This document shows positions 46,428-56,828 of a stretch of 64,000 bases of DNA, one piece after another (the stretch's first letter is position 1; the number at the start of each line of letters is the position of its first letter). Below the pieces are notes generated by a model. The model had not been told where the DNA came from. It did not search any database and saw only the letters and a list, made by a program, of their open reading frames with translations. The stretch is from Botrytis cinerea B05.10 (lineage: Eukaryota > Ascomycota > Leotiomycetes > Helotiales > Sclerotiniaceae): positions 937,501 to 1,001,500 of the forward strand of contig NC_037313.1 of the NCBI RefSeq assembly GCF_000143535.2, read 5' to 3'. The position numbers and the translations under genes were made by a program.

Positions 46428-49400
46428 ATGTGTATGTTCAGGATCACGACTTATGATGATTGTTGGGGTCAATATACTCACTTATTAATTTGCTCCAACG
46501 AATCATCCAATAAAAGTGAACTTAATTCTCCACAAGATCGCGTTCTTTCGGCGCTGAAATGTCCCAACTTAAAATCCGAGCATATCAATATCGGAGGTTC
46601 GAGATGTGATTGCAAAATCAAGCCGCGAGCCTTCAAAGCTGTTTGTAAGAGGAAATGGGGAGGTGACTTTGTTGGAAGTGTTAACTGCAGTATGAATCCC
46701 GGATCTGCAGTAAAATTTCAATTCCGCAGTCGGGAATGGGAAAACTGCACGAACGTAGAATCGTTACTTAGAGGTGGAAGTCGCATTCTTCCAGCCGACT
46801 ATAATCCCACTGCGCAAGCATGGAATGATAGTGAGTGGGATGGGGACAGCAAGCAGGTAGATTGGAGAGACAAAGATTGGGTCACGTTGGCAGAGAAGGG
46901 AATGAGTACGTGGCAGAGACGCCAAAAAGGGAGGCATAATAATGTTCAAGATCCAATGATACCAGGATTAACTCAAGTCTCTGAACAGAACCAAACTTAC
47001 GAAGAAGTTCAACTGGAGAAGAGCGAAATATTTTCGACAGAGCACAATTTGACGAGCCGAAAAGGTCAGAAGCTCCCTCCACAACATGATGCGACAAACC
47101 AACATGTTGGCACTGTTAGTACTGCTGTAGTCGATTGGAGTCAATTGAAAGAACAACATAAAACTACTGTAGGTGGCCAACATTTGCCGCCTTCTCTGCC
47201 AAGTGTTGGCCGGTCACAATACCAGAAAAAAGCTTCAATTCCACATATCAACCAGGTTCAACATGGAAGAAAGCTGACGAAGAATACCGATCATCAGAAC
47301 CAACAGATTGTGCTTCCATCATTGACTGCCACTGCTCAAACTGCACCGATTGTTCCAACCGGACCAAATGCTATGCCAATTTGGGAGGCGGAGCGATCGC
47401 GCGGAGAGAGAAAGAATAGTCGTGGAGTTCAATCTGGAGGACAACCGACTGCAGCTACAGAAATGCGCTCAGTCACTCCACTTGGGCCGAAAGTAATGCC
47501 TGTTTGGCAGTTGGCTCAAGTTCTAAAGGAGAGACAGGAACTGGAGAAGAAGAATATTGCAGCAGCGCTGGGAGAGTACCGAAAAATGTCGATGGATCCG
47601 GCTGCTGCTGCTGCTGCGCGTGAAAATAATATCAACGATCAGTATGCAAGTCAGTCGGGAACACAAACTTCTACTCCCTTGGAAATTTCGTCACCTCCTG
47701 TTTCTGCAAGTGAGAACTCGCAAGACCAGGGCGAGAGGAAGAAATATCAGAAGGGAAACAACTTCTTACCCAATACCGACAAACAGCGAGTTGTTCTCCA
47801 GGAGAATAAATCAAAGGATCAAGTACGTGAATCTGGTCCGTCTTTTCAGGGTAATTTTCAACATGTCAATGCGCACATTCCTCGTCGAGAGGATAATAAT
47901 CCGTCTACCAACGAGACTTTAGGTAAGCCATGGAATGGAGTACCAGAATATGTCGTTTCTCAAGAGTACAACGATACTTTGCCGGAGTCTGATGACAGGA
48001 ACTTCAATTTTACCAACTACTCCCCTTCTAAACAGACCTTAGAGAAGGTTCGAATGGCAGATATCAATGAAGCATCGGAATCTGCACCTGAATCCCTCCG
48101 TAAGACTTTGCAAAAAGCTCCAATCACAGTTTTAGAGAACCCGCAAGCAGCTCCATATAGTGCTTCGGATTCTCCACACAGAGAATACTTGGCACCTCTT
48201 GAGCCACTCCAAGTGGAAAGACCTCAAGCAAGATATTCAAGCCCTGAATATCAACCATATTTGAATCTTAGTGGAAACGAACTAGAAGTCAAAAAAGGAG
48301 CGGTCAAGGAGCATCAAGAGATTGCAGAGCAATCAGAGCCTCAAGATATTGAGCGGGAACAGAGAACTCAGCATAATATACAGACTCGGAGACAATCTGA
48401 TGCCTTGATACAAGAGCCAAGCCACTCACAGGAGAACTTTCAACGAAAGGCATTTAGAAAGCTCCGAGAAATTGAAGAGCAGTCAAGAATACCAGGCAAC
48501 AAAAACATGCGAGATTTACTTCATGATTTTAGTCAGCTTGACGCTTACCTACAAGACTTCACACTTTCTCAGCAAGGTATCGCCAGGGAGATGTGGATGG
48601 CGGAGAAAGCCAAGGTTGATAAGAAGTTCAGTAAGTTTTATGGAAGCATTGCCACTCCTAACAAAGAGGTCACAGATAGCCCACACGTGAACGACAAAGT
48701 AGTCAAGCAGCCACGTCAAAACAAAGTCGACGAGGAAAATGATGTTGAGGAGAAATCTGTTGAAGACAGATCTCTTCCTCGAATCAACAATTCACCTGCG
48801 AGTATCCCGATTGGTTCCGAATTATCTCGTCTGCTTAAGAAGAAGCGGAAGACCGAACTGGTGGCAAGCATGTTACATGATCAAGACAGGAAGGAGAGAT
48901 TTGTGCGAGATGTCCCCTTTCTGCAACAAAATTTGGCCCGTGATGGATGGATTATTGAAGCAGAATTGACGGATTGCCGCTTACAAAAAATCCTCGATCA
49001 AATCAGAACATGCGTTGTCAGTGTAGGCGTAGAAAATTGTGTTGAGGATGTTGAATATACGAGAGAGGAGATCCGGTAAAAATGACCTTCTTGATTCAGA
49101 GAACTGTAAATACTGATATATCCTACTAGGCAAGCCGAGGACAGAGTACTAAAACGTGTTAATCAAAAGTAGGAACAAAAATATCCCCCGTCGTGCTATC
49201 CTTGCTTTAGCTAACGATTTGAAGATTTGCTGAGCAGCTCAGGAATATTGAACATTCATCAAAAATTCGAGAAGAGAAACAAATTCGTGAGGCACAGAAG
49301 CAGAAAAAGAACAATGATCGCAAATCATTCAAAGAGCAAAACCCGGATGGTAATGGCGCTGATCTTTCAAATCACACTGGCGATGCAGAAGGTACAAATA

Positions 49401-50822
49401 ACCAACAGGGACTCATCAGCACTTCAATTAAGAATCAGGCAATGGGAGATATCACGGATGCTGATGACGAAGCCAATATCGAAGTACAACAAAAGCGAAA
49501 GAGAGACATCCAGTACTTTGGTTATTCTCCACCCACATCTGCCAAGAAGAGAAAGCCTGGCGAAGATGGGGTAGTTATTGAAAGCAAAGAGGCACACAAC
49601 CAGAGAATGAGGGACTTATATTATGCTGGACTCATTCCGAGTATGGGAGATGTCATGAGTGTTGAGAAGGCTGACGCTGCCAAACTACAAGTCGAAAACA
49701 AACGAGACCAAGATAAGCGAAAGGGTGATTCTCAGTATTCTAATCCAACAATCTTGAAAGATGATAAGTCTAGCAATAAGAAGCCCCAGGCCAAAAACTC
49801 TGGACGCCAGATATGGATCGACGTTGACTACGAAGCTCAAGAGAAAGTTACCAAGACCAGCGGACGAAAAGATTTAATGTAACTTTTCGAAGACTCTGGT
49901 TGAAAAGCAAGCTGACATCTGAAATAGAATTCCCGATTCCTTCCACCGCTCGTTTCCCAAACAATTTCCTAAACTGCCAAATGAATCGAAAGCCGACTAT
50001 CGCCAAAGAAAGCTTGCTGCATACATCATCAGCGAGGAACACAAAAAAGTTCAATCAGCTGGCTCAGTCACTTGGAATAGCACAGCGACTAATGGTCAAA
50101 AACAAGTCAGCAGTGATGGGGGTCTGTCAGAGTATCTACCATCCGGTGCGTATTTTTATCTGATCCGACTGATTAGGAATCATGCAGAGCTTACTAGATA
50201 CACGGTAGGTATGAATCAGTCGAACTTGAGTGGCGCAGTTGGAACCCAAGCCAAGAAGAAGAGGGTTAAAAAGCCGAAACTTTCGCGTCAAGCGAAGACT
50301 GAGTAAGAAATTAATATTTTTCGAATGGGTGGCTTGGATATTCGCTAATAAACTACAAAGCTCGGCTCGAGAAGAATATCTTCGAAAGCAAGACGCCAGA
50401 AAACTTGGGGAACAACGACAACAAGTCGGTAACAAAGGCAATGCCAGAAAAGCGGGTGTTGTAGGCAAGCTTGTTGGAGGAAAGACTGATCTTGAAGACC
50501 AGATCCTGAGCGATACGAGCGATAATAAAGGACTTGCAGATTACGGATCAGAGAAGAATGATTACATGAAGACGGAAGGTAGCAGCCGATCACAAAGCAG
50601 AGGTAAGTTCTTCTCCTACCCGTCTTTCATTCTCCCGTCTACAGTTACGCGGCGGAACAGAACACCACTGTAACCTTGAAACTTAATAACATAGCTGTAG
50701 GGGCTTTCGGAAATCAACAATTTCAGTCGTCCAATCCAAATTTGTCAGCGGTAGTTCAGCACAATGATGCAGTCATAGCAGGAAGCAATATCGAGACAGC
50801 CATTGATTTGACGTCTGATTAA
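46428..50822 (+). CDS. Large disordered hypothetical protein with Met-Cys start and SIM-like tail
   Basis: Seven-exon model: 46428-49075, 49130-49157, 49235-49878, 49928-50145, 50209-50302, 50361-50602, 50695-50822, all in frame, 1,333 aa. The first 110 residues look folded and Cys-rich (MCMFRITTYDDCWGQY, then ALKCPNLKSEHINIGGSRCDCK, KAVCKRKWGGDFVGSVNCSM), perhaps zinc-binding. The rest is polar, Gln/Ser/Glu-rich and mostly disordered. A repeated unit PxGPxxMPxW with a following charged helix occurs twice (about 47350-47540). Two KRK-type basic patches suggest nuclear location, and the protein ends TAIDLTSD, a SUMO-interaction-like tail. The donor of the 28-nt exon (GTTAATC) is the least certain point. 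No known family beyond the N-terminal pattern shared with the next gene. Confidence 0.62.
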
Positions 50823-51778
50823 GAAAGGGGATGAACATGGGCTAGTGGTTTGGAAACAGAAAATTGATGAAATACTTTCTTTGCGAGGATGTCGCTTCTT
50901 AGAAAGTCATTTGGTAGTTAGCAGGGTAATAGGACAAACGTTTCTTGTCATTCTGAAATCAAGGCGCACAGCATATTCTTGATCCTTGGCCTTAACAATA
51001 GCAATGTTTGATTCTGATTGATATCAATGTGCTTGCTGCAGATCTATTTCTTATGACTCCATTCTCTGAAAGCTATATAAGAGAGTCGTGAAGTAGCTGT
51101 GCTTTTGAATTATATCATACTACAGTCCTCTGGAAGGAACTTGTGCTCTAAGATTTTTACTATGCTTTTCCAAAATGTGAAGAACGTTTCTAAAGAACAT
51201 GAGAAGTAGCATAACTTTTTAATCTTTTGAAGTTACTCACTATCATGATCCTCTCATCCAGAATTTCAGAATTCACATTCACTTATTCCAGCACAAAAAC
51301 TTCTCTGCTATCATGTGATAAGATATAATACACAGCAAACATATATTATATCCCAGTGAATAGAAAATCATGCCGCTATAGATATTCTTAGTTCCAGAAA
51401 GTTCCTTTTGAAACCTCTTGCGCCCCGAGAAAGGAACTATATTTTCAATTTCCAATTTTTGCCCAACAAACTTTCTCTCCGAATTGTCTCCAAAAGTTCC
51501 CAACTTCCTCAATACTACACACAAACAACAACTGCACATTAGAAAAGTTGTTTTTATCTATCTTTGAGTTTCAGTTGAAGCATTCAATACAAAATCCTTT
51601 CAAGAACTTTGTTGTTTACTTTTTGATCCATCTCAGCTTAAAACCCGACGTTGGAAAATCCTTCACATCAGTCACCTCACTCCTCATACATTCTGACTCG
51701 AACTTCAAGACTCATGTTTATTTAACTACGCCAAATCAATAAGTCGCATCAATTTCACCAATCGAAAACGCTGCCGAG
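50823..51778. other. Intergenic between co-directional genes
   Basis: AT-rich with no coding signal; the last 200 bp look like promoter and leader of the next gene. Confidence 0.5.
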
Positions 51779-53607
51779 ATGTGTGTAGATACACTCATCA
51801 CCTATACTGCTTGCAATTGCAAAATCATGATCAAGACTATTTGTTTTGATCATATCCAACACACTCTTAAGCAAAACGATAGAATTCCATGTCCTAAGAA
51901 AGTTCATGGTGTCTATGCAATGAGGTAAGCAGAGTCTACAGGTTTACTTTTCTTGTTCTTTCAATTGGTGTGCTTGTCCAGATTCCATATTTCATGAAGT
52001 TGCTTTTTGTCTGTCTTGGTCAACTCTTCGAAGCATACCTACCACATGCATGCACTTCCATCTCAGACACCATTTCAGATTTCCCACTCATCTCGAATGC
52101 GTCGGTCTACTATCTGATTCCCATAATTCCCCACTCAGAATAAGAACTAACAATGGGTCTCCCACAGAACAAGCCCCAGCCAATGCTTCCTCAAATCGGG
52201 TTGCAAACTCGAGGACGGCCGTATTTTTCGACACGGATCACATCGCACTCGTAACTATTACGAATTTGAACGCGATCCCAATGATCCTAAGAAACGTTGG
52301 GAACGTTGGGAACGTAAAAATCGTGACAAGCCTCGTCAGAGAGCTGATAGTATGGAGGCGAATATCAGTGCTGGCGAAGATAGGTATGCTTTATTTCCTA
52401 TCGACACTTCTTCATTCTAGACTTACCAGCGAAACTTGAATTGCAAGGTTTTGTCTGTGACTTACTAGATATGTGATAGGGTGAACTTGAATGTTGAGGC
52501 TGATAATAATGACAGTCATAAGGAGAGAGGATCTCAGATCAGAGAGTGGCAGGAGGAGACTAAGAATAAGAGACAGCCCAGAGTAAAGGTTGAGGATAAG
52601 TTGCCTAAGAAGGAACAGCCGGCTCCTGGCCGAAAGACAGTCAACAATGTTCTTTATGACATGTTCGATCCTCGCAGCGACGACGAAATATCTGATGATG
52701 ATGATTGGAAGCCGAAGCCCAAGTACATTGTCCTATTCCCCTATGATGATTAAGATCACAGACTAATGCGACTTATAGGGCTGAGATCGACCCTGCTGAT
52801 ACAGTCCCATGGTCCTCCAGCAATGCCCGTTCTTTTTCTGAACCTACAGTTGCAAGTGGCACCAACACCGACGAAAATGCAAGTACCTCGCAACAGTCCC
52901 GCGACGACGGAGGTTCGTTCAATGACCACAGCGTCAATGCTCTCAAAGGCGCCGAGAATGATCGTCCCACTACGCCCCACTCACGATTTAACTTCAACCC
53001 ACCATTTGCCGGCACCCACACCAAATACATGACGGACAAATCCCACTCCAACTACGGACCCAGCTCTACACGAACCAACACCGCCATGGATCTCGGCTCT
53101 CCCAAACACAAAGCCACAATCGCAGCACAAAGCCAACCACTGAGACCTAATCTCTACCGTCCCCGCTATCCTTCCATGCCCGTCGATGCCAATTCCAGTT
53201 TCTGGGCTGGCCATCTCAATGAAACGAGCACGAGTCGTCCACCACCATATTTTCCAAGTCCTTCGACTCTCGCACCATACAATGCTGCAGCTGACGGGTT
53301 CTATCACGAATCATCTGGCTTCGCGGGAGTTGGTGACGGCAGCGCTGCGGACGGAAATATGGGAAATGATTTCGCGCATGGAGAGACTCGGGGTGTGTAT
53401 GGTAATTATACAGATGGGGAGAGTCAAGGGAGAGAGAACAAAAAGGCTCGAGTTGGGAGAAATAGTACTGGAAAGGGTCGTTTCGATGATCATTTATTGG
53501 ATTCTACCGAAAATAATAGGGGTGGTGGAATGTCGAGAGACGAGAGCGAGAAAAAAGTGGTCGATAGTATAAATGTTGCTGGTGATGATGTTGAGATGAG
53601 TGAGTGA
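51779..53607 (+). CDS. Hypothetical protein with Met-Cys start, acidic/basic low-complexity regions
   Basis: Four exons: 51779-51924, 52168-52383, 52480-52722, 52779-53607; introns 243, 96 and 56 nt with good branch sites, frame kept, product 477 aa. The N-terminal 65 residues are Cys-rich (MCVDTLITYTACNCKIMIKT, IPCPKK, QCFLKSGCKLEDG) and may bind zinc. Next come basic repeats RWERWERKNRD, an acidic patch (SDDEISDDDDWKPKPK), then a long Ser/Pro/Asn-rich region ending GDDVEMSE. Start and spacing recall the upstream neighbour (MC..TY..C), so the two may be diverged tandem relatives or share a common N-terminal fungal motif. Function unknown. Confidence 0.66.
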
Positions 53608-54929
53608 GTTGGCGGTCTATTCCCGAGGTGATTTATTCCGTTTTATCTTCCGAGGGAATGGCATTACGAGGTCATCATGCAGTCTTCATTCGACTCTTCG
53701 ACTCTCCGAGTTCCAAGTACCGAAATTGATGAACACACCGATCGATGCCTTGCTACAAAAACTTCCCTATCATCAGAACCGAGGAAGCAAGGGAAGGAAT
53801 ACATCATAAGATGAACGCGAAAGATCTCGATACTAATTAACGCTACCACTATTACTGTTCATCGCACTAGGTCTATTTTCACCAGCAAACTGTGCTGATT
53901 AGCAACGATACGATATGGTATGATATGGATTGATACAAATAGCCACAGGGATAGCACATAATTCTCCAACCGAGTTAGAACAAGCAGACTAGCTCACTAA
54001 TGAATATGTGACATCCTGCTTACTCGAAAGTTGCTCATCTACTAGAAGCATCTAGTTATGGTGAAGACTTCTTCTTCCTCTTCTTCGCATACCCCAAGCG
54101 GGGCTATGACTTCCAGTCATATACTCTCGATAGTTGAGCGCAATCCAGTATCCAGAATAGATCTTGCATTAAAAAGTGTTATACTGATTTCAATTGTAAC
54201 TGGAAATTGAAAGCTTCTAGTTATTGGTCCACCATCTATATTTTTGAACACCCCGAGCAGAAATTTCTATATCATGATGAGTAATGAGTATTCCACTTGG
54301 GAAACATCATATTCACTCCTCTCACAACATCTCGTCGCATCCAACACAAGTGCACTTGCGCATTCATCAGCAGTAGCTGTCCACACTATGATCACCATTA
54401 CAATTGCACTTCTAGAGCTCTATTTTATTGATACGCTGTTGAATTTTTATAATCTATTTTCATTCCGTATCTATATTGATTGGTTTTGCGCACAATCGTC
54501 TATTTAATGCTGGAGTCATTGTACTCCCTTTCCTCTTCTGAGACTATCCACCATTTTTCAAGGCCCCATGAAAATTCCCGATGAATCGTTTGCACGACAC
54601 CTGGATAAGTCACCACCATTTTCTAAAATGATTTCAAACATCATCTAAATGCTCAGGCTACCTCCAGAATCTTGTAGAATATTCTAAGGAGAGCAAAAGA
54701 AGATTGAGATGTTTAATTACCCTGGGTCCTCATCATACCTTCTGATGTGGAAAATGAGGGATTTCGTCGAATGACACCTAAATAACAAGCGCCGTGATTT
54801 TGACATGGTGTAATGCCGAAGGGAATTAACAATGCAAACATTCGTATGAAACCGAGCAGAAAAAGAGACCCTCTTGAATCAATGACCATTAGAGAGAGCG
54901 CGAACCACAATTTTTTTTTAATTTTTTTT
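53608..54929. other. Intergenic between convergent genes
   Basis: No gene with coding character. A T-rich run (TTTTTTTTTAATTTTTTTTT) lies at about 54911-54930 next to the stop of the following gene. Confidence 0.5.
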
Positions 54930-56717
54930 TCATTTTCGAAGAGATGTTTGAGCAGCAGACTTTGATGCCAATGCTTCTTTTAACAATCTATTTGCAGAGG
55001 TTACTTGTTGAGGATCATCTTTGATACCTTTCAGATTGTCGAGCATTAGACGAATTTTTGTGGTAGGAGCGTGGTGGGGACATGCAGGTATTAACTTTGA
55101 GTAAGTAAAATTACAACTTGGGCAAGACTGCACTTGAGGTCGAGACGGACTTGGAAGGATAGGTGGCATTGATGATAAGGAAGTCCGCTGAGATGACTTG
55201 GATCCAGAAGGACGACCTCGTTTGCGCTTCGCGGGTATCTCTATCGCTGGAATTGATCGGCCGGTTGAACTTGATCTATTTGAAGCATTGAATTCCGAAC
55301 CAAGTTGGATAGGATCTCTTGCATGTTGACCAGATTGTGCGGCAAGTGGTGCTGGCATCTTAGACGATTCCATGGCATGAGATAGTGGATGTTTTAGTTC
55401 CTCTACTGGTATTTTAGAAGGCGTTCCTTGATGGAAGGGTCCTGCGAATTCTGGTGCAGTTTCTGGATATGGTGCTTTGTGAAAATCTTGCTCCGATCGA
55501 TTACGTTCCTCTTCTTTCAGCAGTCCAACGGCATAGTTCATGGCTTGTAGCTGACTTTCTATACGATCTCGCAGCTGCTGATCAAGTTTCTGTATGTGTA
55601 ACGCGTGGTCCTCAATAGGGAAATACTTGAGACCCGACTTTTTCTCAGCTATTTTGCGTTTCTTGTAAGCTAAATCACGTCTGGCTCGTTCTGCGTCACG
55701 TGGTCTATAAATTCGAAATTGCTGATCGAAGGCTTCTTGATAATGCTTCAATTTCTGTATCCGCTTTTCAATTCGTCGCAGGTAGTCCTTGAGTTCTTCG
55801 TAGTAGCCTTCATTGTTGTCATGAGTTGGGAGAGTTTGTGGATTGTTGTCTAGCCACGCAAAATCAGTTTCGAGCTCTTTGACAAAGGGAATTCCGTCTT
55901 CCACGAGTTGATCTCTGATAGAGTTCTCGACTGCCTCTTTTTCTGCTGTTTTGCGTCTCTTATAGGGTGCTCGCTTTTTTTTCTCGCCGTTGAGGGTTTC
56001 TTGTTGTCCGTGAAGCTGGATTTCTGGTTTTTTTGGATCTTGAGCCGTAGACGTTCTTTCAACTTGACGACTTCCTTGGCCATTCTCTGTTGGAATATCC
56101 TCGGGTGGTCGAAGTAGCTTCTTTAGTTTTTTCCTTTCACTATCACAAACCAGCTGCAAACTTCGTATTTCGCTACAAAGTATAGCATATCTCGATTTTG
56201 GGTCTTCCCGTTTCTGTGACTCCGGTTCGCAGTATTGTTTGAGTTCGTTGTGGCGTTCGATGAGGTTGCTACCCTGATCAAGCCATTCTTCTGATCGTCG
56301 TTGGTATTCCTGTAGCTGCCATGAGTAGTCTAGAGCACGAAGATCCTGTGGTGGCAATGCTTGATTTCTCGCTTGTACCCATTTTGCGGTGTCTTGATGC
56401 AATTGATCTTTTTCTTTCGTCAACTGTGGAGAAAGTTCCTGCCAAAATTGTCGAACTTTTTGTTCTTCTTGGCTATACCACCATAGTGGTTGATCGAGGA
56501 CACCTCGAATACGCTCTTGCAGGTACCTATATTGCTCCTCAAAATCGGCCCGATTTTGATCCGATTCTACCAATTTTTGTACATTGTTCTTACAACTCTC
56601 AAGGAGATTATGGCCGATATCAAGCCATTCTTGTATCTGTCTAGTGTTTAAAAAGACGCGCTCGTTGTTGGTGCTCACTCGTCGCCAACTGTCATGATCT
56701 TTGTACATCTTCTGCAT
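54930..56717 (-). CDS. Coiled-coil protein with AT-hook and C-terminal Cys/His motif
   Basis: Single 595-codon ORF from ATG 56717; the frame is open a further 13 codons upstream. Most of it is charged coiled coil (e.g. QIQEWLDIGHNLLESCKNN, then YLQERIRGVLDQPLWWYSQ). Two basic KRRKTAEKE and KKRKIAEKK segments look like nuclear signals, and there is an AT-hook core KRKRGRPSGSK near residue 500. The end carries CPSCNFTYSKLIPACPHHAP followed by a helix (TKIRLMLDNLKGIKDDPQQ) resembling the C-terminal Cys/His module plus short helix I recall from fungal CHD3/Mit1-type remodelers. Since it lies 111 bp behind such a remodeler on the same strand, it may be that gene's final exon rather than a separate gene. 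Confidence 0.6.
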   Translation of the reverse strand: MQKMYKDHDSWRRVSTNNERVFLNTRQIQEWLDIGHNLLESCKNNVQKLVESDQNRADFEEQYRYLQERIRGVLDQPLWWYSQEEQKVRQFWQELSPQLTKEKDQLHQDTAKWVQARNQALPPQDLRALDYSWQLQEYQRRSEEWLDQGSNLIERHNELKQYCEPESQKREDPKSRYAILCSEIRSLQLVCDSERKKLKKLLRPPEDIPTENGQGSRQVERTSTAQDPKKPEIQLHGQQETLNGEKKKRAPYKRRKTAEKEAVENSIRDQLVEDGIPFVKELETDFAWLDNNPQTLPTHDNNEGYYEELKDYLRRIEKRIQKLKHYQEAFDQQFRIYRPRDAERARRDLAYKKRKIAEKKSGLKYFPIEDHALHIQKLDQQLRDRIESQLQAMNYAVGLLKEEERNRSEQDFHKAPYPETAPEFAGPFHQGTPSKIPVEELKHPLSHAMESSKMPAPLAAQSGQHARDPIQLGSEFNASNRSSSTGRSIPAIEIPAKRKRGRPSGSKSSQRTSLSSMPPILPSPSRPQVQSCPSCNFTYSKLIPACPHHAPTTKIRLMLDNLKGIKDDPQQVTSANRLLKEALASKSAAQTSLRK

Positions 56718-56828
56718 TGCGATCGCGGGTTCTTGTTCTTCAACATAGTTGCCTTCTGCTTATCGTTAGCTGGATTGAGAACCCAAATTGTTGATAATCG
56801 CAAGGAAGTCACGAGCAAAACTGGAAAA

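Noticed and set aside
52050..52439. 129-codon ORF across intron 1 and exon 2 of the Met-Cys gene
   Set aside because: Wrong frame relative to the spliced product, which has consistent splice sites.
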